Origin: Paragonimus westermani
Lineage: Eukaryota; Platyhelminthes; Trematoda; Plagiorchiida; Troglotrematidae
Length of the DNA stretch: 64,000 nucleotides
Direction: 5' to 3'
NCBI GenBank assembly: GCA_008508345.1
Contig: QNGE01000142.1
Location: 344,269-408,268 of the forward strand
A program made the translations under genes and the position numbers. Shown piece by piece: positions 59,560 to 64,000 of this stretch. Positions within the stretch are counted from its first letter, which is position 1; each line of letters starts with the position of its first letter. Under the pieces are notes generated by a model. That model saw only the letters and a list, made by a program, of their open reading frames with translations. It had not been told where the DNA came from and ran no database searches.

Positions 59560-60790
59560 TTAAAAATGTTGAACTGCCGTTCGATTCTTTCTCGTGAGAC
59601 AATGATAGGTTCGAATGAATAGCGTTAAGAAAATTAAAAACAAATCAAAATGATCAGTATCCGTAAAAATCAAAACACCCGCAACATATCGCTTGTACAA
59701 TAAGGTTTTGGCAATATTATCAGAGAGTTGCCGTTCAATCATTCCCAAGAAGATATCGGCTAATGTTGGACCTAACGAACTATCCGTAGTCACTCCGTCT
59801 ACTTGTCTATAAGAAAGCCCTTAAAAATTGAACCTGACATTTTTTGTACACAATAAAACGAGATCCTTAAGATACTCAAGTAGAATATTTATATCACAGT
59901 TCTGGCTGGAGATGAAATCGCATAAAACTCCACTGCCTCATGAAGAGATACGATAGTGAAAAGGGAATTAACGTCAAAAGAATATATAATTTGTGTACTC
60001 ACCGACACGCGTTTTAATGTCTTAGTTAGTTCAAAATAATCCTTTAGGCAATGAGGAGATAACAGTTTGCGTATGGGGTCCAAAATTTTAACCAGCCATC
60101 GAGCAAATTTATGATATGCTGAATTGTTCATACACAAAATTGGTCGTACGGTTGATCCATCCTTGTGTCTTTTCGGTGCACCTCTCATTCGTGGTGTTTC
60201 GGTGCCGACCGGCTTCAAGTGCCTATATTGACATAAATTGGTTAGAAATATCTACCAATTTTGCGCGGAACCAACCGGCCTCATCGGAAGACGTGGGCGT
60301 CAGACCTACCAACTGATCGTACATACATTCGAATTGCACTTGCGTGTTCAACTTGTTGACTTCGTTGGGTGATACTTTAAACTTCAGTCCAAGGGAGAGA
60401 ACCTTTAGCTACGTTTGTGTGAACTGAGTTGACGAGAGATTGTTCACATGATTTAAGCCATCACTAGGAAATACACTCATATTGGGATAACTCTCTAGAG
60501 AACGAAGAGTTCCGAGCATGGTGTTACGGATGGTTTGTCTGGAAAAGTTTTCAAACTTGATACGGCACAGTAAAGACAATCTGTTGATGACTTTAACAAA
60601 AGGGTGGTGGGTTTCCACAGGACTGTTTACTTCATCTCGAGCAGCATCGATGTGCGAACTCGTCAACCTCACGAGATTCACGTTGTTTCGTGGCAATTTC
60701 TCCTTAGATAATAACTTGATGAACTGCGTTGGGTATAGACCAGATCGAATATATTCCTCATAAAAATCAAAACCTGTCCGTTCCGCCGCT
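59560..60790 (-). pseudogene. Penelope-like reverse transcriptase, YVDD changed to YVAG
   Basis: In order on the minus strand: a start region (FDFYEEYIRSGLYPTQF at about 60770), LSLGLKFKVSPNEVNKL near 60400, GTETPRMRGAPKRHKDGS with VRPIL (60218-60130), YHKFARWLVKILDPIRKLL, SFDVNSLFTIVSL (about 59960), then SSLGPTLADIFLGMIERQL and LYKRYVAGVLIF. The position of the catalytic YVDD (59677-59688) reads YVAG, so both catalytic aspartates are lost. Open pieces are 60409-60696, 59889-60218 and 59560-59793, separated by stops and shifts. Confidence 0.9.
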
Positions 60791-60800
60791 ATCTTTCATC

Positions 60801-63122
60801 GTAACACCAGCAAACGATCCAATGCTCGTACATCCAAGACAGTGAGTCTTCGGTGATCTAAATTTATTCAAATCTCGATGTGAGTTCGAACAAATTTTTG
60901 AAAGTAACTACTTACCAACAAAAATTAAATCAGAATTCGCTCTAGCGCTGTACAATTTTCTATATTTCTACTAAATCGTGTACCGAGAAGAAAACGTTAA
61001 AAAGGAAGAGAGTGAACGTAGATAATGCCCGGTATTGATCAAATGAAGGTTCTGACCGGAACATGGAGATAAATTGTGCAAAACGCATCCAAAACGTAAC
61101 TGCAGCTGAAGGTTAACTTCTAAAATTATACACGAAAATTCACATAAGTGACCTTCGTATGTATGTACGAACGCTGGGACGTGGGTAATTTTGAAGAAAC
61201 GTGCTACTGGGCAGTCAGGATACAATGAATAAATCGATCTACAAAGAGAATATGGCTGAAAAGTTTTAGAAAACTCGTCAAAAATTCCAACTTTTATTCA
61301 TGTGAAGAAACCATCTTGCTATGGTGCAATGCAATATTTACTTATCACTATACAAGTGACTTAAGCCGTTATCTCCTAGCACAAAAACGCTACTGCAAAA
61401 ATCACGGTCGCCGAACATCCGGGTACGCTGAGTGGAAAAAAAATTAAATTACAGTGATGGTGAATAAGCAGTCAAAATAAACAGGAAAATTGTCCGTGAA
61501 ATCATCGAGACGTTGATTATAATTTTTAACTAAATATTTGGTATTCACTTTGCGTCATAAAAATTTTGATGGAAATATCAAAAACCACAGAACCCAGTTT
61601 GTGGGCCTACGTCACACTGAACTTTCTATTCTTGAGACATCAAAGTAGCTTATCTTTTTACCACTTTGGCATTTGTCTCACACGCCCTGTTCGGATGTGT
61701 CCAACGCATGATACAACTGAAGTGTACAACATTGTGCTTTTGCTCCTGAATTGTGTTCCAACGAAATAAACACTATCAGGAAATTATTATCTTCTCTCTG
61801 CCCAAAATTCGCCGTAAAACTTCTTCAGTAGATCGCGAAACCCTACGAAATACATTGGATTTGTAGTTACCAGTGCACGAGTCAGAGATGCGCTATGTTA
61901 AAAAAACCATCTGGAGTTGCTTATTTATATTAGGGTTTTTAATAATGTGGCTCCCTCGGAGTAAAACTGCATGTTCCCTCAGCAGTCAAACTTTATTGAT
62001 CTGCTACTTTTATCCTACCCAAGTTTTGAATCCTTCTCTATGCATGTGAAGTACCGTTTAGTTATGTATGCTTTTTCTAACAGAATCGCACCGGAGCATT
62101 CTTGTTTCTCAGAAAATCAAGTCATAAGGTTTCTTAGTGTTCAGTAGCTTGATAATACTTTACCGTTGAAAACCAGTGTATCATTCAAAATTTCTTGTGA
62201 TATATCAGTTATTTTTACCTCAAGCCGTCCTTTGTTCATGTGTGATGCAGACAGAGTATCTCTAAAGTAACCGTATTACTTTTCGGTACGAACTAGAGAG
62301 TGCAGACTAACGAAATATTTGGTTTGGACTCAAAACTGGCAGTTTCGCGTAAACGGTTATGAGACAAATATCCGCGTGGTTGAGCATGTATTTTGACAAG
62401 TCTTTAGACAAACCGGAATTCTAAATTATGAAATTAAAGCTATTAAACTTTGTCAAATTAGCCTTGTGCCTTATGGATGATTTGCCTTAAACTACTGTAG
62501 AAAGTGGGCAAACGACCTCACCTACTGTGCGGTGTTTCAATAGAACAGAATTGGTAAACGTAAGTACAGCATATTTGGAAATGTACTCCTTACACACAAT
62601 TAACCTGGCAAAGGTTTGAGAATATGTATACATCTAAACTCTGAAGCCAAAAATTTATATGGCGTGTTTTGGTTTCATCAAGTCTGTCGCAAAACATGAT
62701 GTGAAGCAGCCAAAGCCAGGCTGAATTTCAGCTCAAAATTTGTTAAGAATTTCCTGCCTCTTCCAGGGTAAAGTAGAGTTCATAAAATTTCATATACGGT
62801 CTTTTAGTCAATCCTCACTCACGCAAATTGGTCAACTATCCAATGTAAATTTACAGCATAGCAGTGTTCGGACACTTCGTGATACAGCCAAAACGCAGTA
62901 GGAAATTTCCCGTCCAACTTTGCATTTTAGTACAAAGTTACTGATACGAAAGAACAACCGGATGCAGAGAGTAACAGCATCACCAGTAGCTTCAATAAAA
63001 ATACCAGAATGAGTGCAGGATAATGCCTCAATCACACGATATACACAGAATATTGAACACCAAAACACTAAAAATAATTTTGCTTCACTAGTCGACATAT
63101 GTAGACCATTTTGTGTGTAAAG
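60801..63122. other. No gene recognised
   Basis: Weak frames: minus 60971-61225, + 61566-61769 (its stop overlaps an AATAAA), minus 62832-63134 (100 codons). None has a motif or a convincing splice context. Confidence 0.35.
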
Positions 63123-63316
63123 AAAACGACGCACGATTCAGCCCAGCTGGTGGCGATGAAATTGATGAAGTTTATTTCCACTTACTGGTCATACAAACGG
63201 CTGAAAGTAAATCTGTGTTCGTTGAACTGCTGAATTTCCGCTCAGCATACCAATTGTGGGGACGAGAACTGCTGTCTATATTGTTGCGATATATTTTGAA
63301 AATCAAGTTTTATTAA
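63123..63316 (+). CDS. Candidate terminal exon, unknown protein
   Basis: It follows the acceptor-like CCATTTTGTGTGTAAAG in phase 1 and ends at TAA. The peptide is protein-like, with an acidic start (AGGDEIDEVYFHLLVIQT) and a helical basic end (LWGRELLSILLRYILKIKFY). A donor-like A|GTAAAT lies in its middle. No family is recognised. Confidence 0.28.
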
Positions 63317-63713
63317 GTGGGTACTGACTATAACAACACACCATAACTACACTTTGAGGTAATCAAGGCGACTGTTCGGTGGTTAATCGTTTAATTGACT
63401 GGTCTTCCGGCGAACACTGACAAACACACAGGCATAAAGGTTGGTTATCTAATTAAATGTACTTTTTTCCGGACAGGTTTTCTGGTAACCGTGTATTGCA
63501 TGTTTGAATAAAACTCCGAACCCACCTAAGGTTCTTTGTGATGCGTCTGGATATTGGTTCCGTCAAAACTACTCGTTTCAGGAAATAAAAATTCGGGTTT
63601 GTTGGTCGATCCCCTTGCAGTCGATCGCCTGGATCCATTGATGTGCTCCACAAGATAGGGTGGTAGGGTTAGGTAGTAGAGTTCAAATGAGAAATTTTCG
63701 ACCTCCTTGTGTT
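63317..63713. other. No gene recognised
   Basis: A 66-codon minus frame (63453-63653) without motif; otherwise unassigned. Confidence 0.4.
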
Positions 63714-63791
63714 GCTTCGTAGCTCAGCTGGTACAGCACTTGCCGAGTTGAAGCATGCTCTTTCTGTCACTGATTTGAATCCAGCCGAAGC
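63714..63791 (+). tRNA. tRNA-like sequence: pseudogene or SINE head
   Basis: 78 nt with an A-box-like TAGCTCAGCTGG and a B-box-like GATTTGAATCC. The ends GCTTCGT and CCGAAGC pair at 6 of 7 positions, the T arm pairs (CTG with CAG around the loop), and the D arm is 3 of 4. The anticodon arm does not close well and no clear anticodon can be read, so it is not a functional tRNA gene as it stands. It could be a decayed tRNA or the promoter part of a tRNA-derived SINE running to the right. An unrelated + frame crosses it. Confidence 0.55.
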
Positions 63792-64000
63792 CCTGAATTT
63801 TCACCGTTGGATCTTATCCGAACTAACTGTTGTTTTAAACGACCCCATAGAAAGTAGGTTTTATCGATTTTCAGGCAGTTTTTGCAATTCGATGGAAACT
63901 ATGTATTTAAGAAAGCGCGTGAGCATCAACTGAAGGGTCGAACATACTTTTCAGGATGTTTGGCTTTCGAAAAATCAGCTTCAGCAACATGACCGTTTTT
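63792..64000. other. Window edge, possible SINE body
   Basis: It follows the tRNA-like sequence. No further feature was recognised; if the element is a SINE its body would lie here. Confidence 0.25.

Larger units (their letters stand above)
58751..60800 (-). mobile_element. Penelope-like retroelement, degenerate
   Basis: About 2 kb of minus-strand sequence reads, across several frames, as a Penelope-like protein: an N-terminal region, the reverse transcriptase, a linker, the GIY-YIG nuclease and a C-terminal tail ending LPW and a TGA at 58751-58753. Elements of this class prime reverse transcription at the break made by their own nuclease. At least five frame breaks or stops show it is dead. 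No inverted or direct end repeats were recognised around it. Confidence 0.88.

Noticed and set aside
59600..59625. tRNA B box (GGTTCGAAT) on +
   Set aside because: It lies inside the Penelope-like pseudogene with no A box or pairing arms around it.
1..64000. Bacterial or phage origin, CRISPR array, operons
   Set aside because: No regularly spaced repeats, no gene-dense strand and no ribosome-binding-site pattern. Splice-like structure and Penelope-like elements point to a eukaryote.

Overview
This window looks like a piece of a eukaryotic, probably metazoan, nuclear genome. It is AT-rich by eye and has no bacterial-style gene packing. The longest open frame is about 240 codons and begins directly behind a splice acceptor. 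Nearly everything else is short open frames separated by kilobases of non-coding sequence. The clearest recognisable proteins are broken Penelope-like retroelements (reverse transcriptase plus GIY-YIG endonuclease). These are abundant in flatworms but also occur in other animals, so a parasitic flatworm is an inference, not a demonstration. One N at 57198, flanked by two almost identical 248-bp blocks, marks an unresolved assembly join.

Gene content. The best gene is on the + strand and ends with a long terminal exon (13961-14685) that encodes one membrane span and a cytoplasmic tail. Upstream pieces at 4281-4375, 7577-7669, 10119-10204, 11268-11645 and 13725-13858 have usable splice sites. 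Several of their reading phases fit together, but the model has at least one missing joint. Further + strand exon candidates lie at 18-26 kb (starting with a signal-peptide-like exon at 18055), 34-39 kb, 41.7-44.3 kb (two phase-compatible exons), 50.9-53.8 kb, 57.8 kb and 63.1 kb. I could not assign a family to any of them. Most are supported only by an open frame, splice signals and protein-like composition. Random open frames of 60-130 codons are expected in a window this size, so confidences are kept low.

Mobile and repeat content. (i) 27724-29146: a 5'-truncated Penelope-like element on + that retains the YVDD motif and sits between ~180-bp inverted arms. (ii) 58751-60800: a longer Penelope-like pseudogene on -, with its catalytic YVDD changed to YVAG and several frame breaks. 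(iii) about 47289-47510: a stand-alone C-terminal piece of a Penelope-like protein. (iv) Three non-coding inverted repeats: 6470-6608, 46905-47047 and a 194-bp spacerless palindrome at 54502-54695. (v) A tRNA-like sequence at 63714-63791 and a tRNA-T-arm-like sequence in the duplicated block at 57.1-57.4 kb, both possible SINE heads. (vi) A diverged two-copy module with a period of about 224 bp near the left edge.

The rest (large parts of 0.7-4 kb, 14.7-18 kb, 29-34 kb, 48-50 kb, 54.7-57 kb and 61-63 kb) shows nothing I can support beyond unassigned intronic or intergenic sequence. I found no CRISPR array, operon, rRNA or convincing functional tRNA, and no clear evidence of a new biological system.
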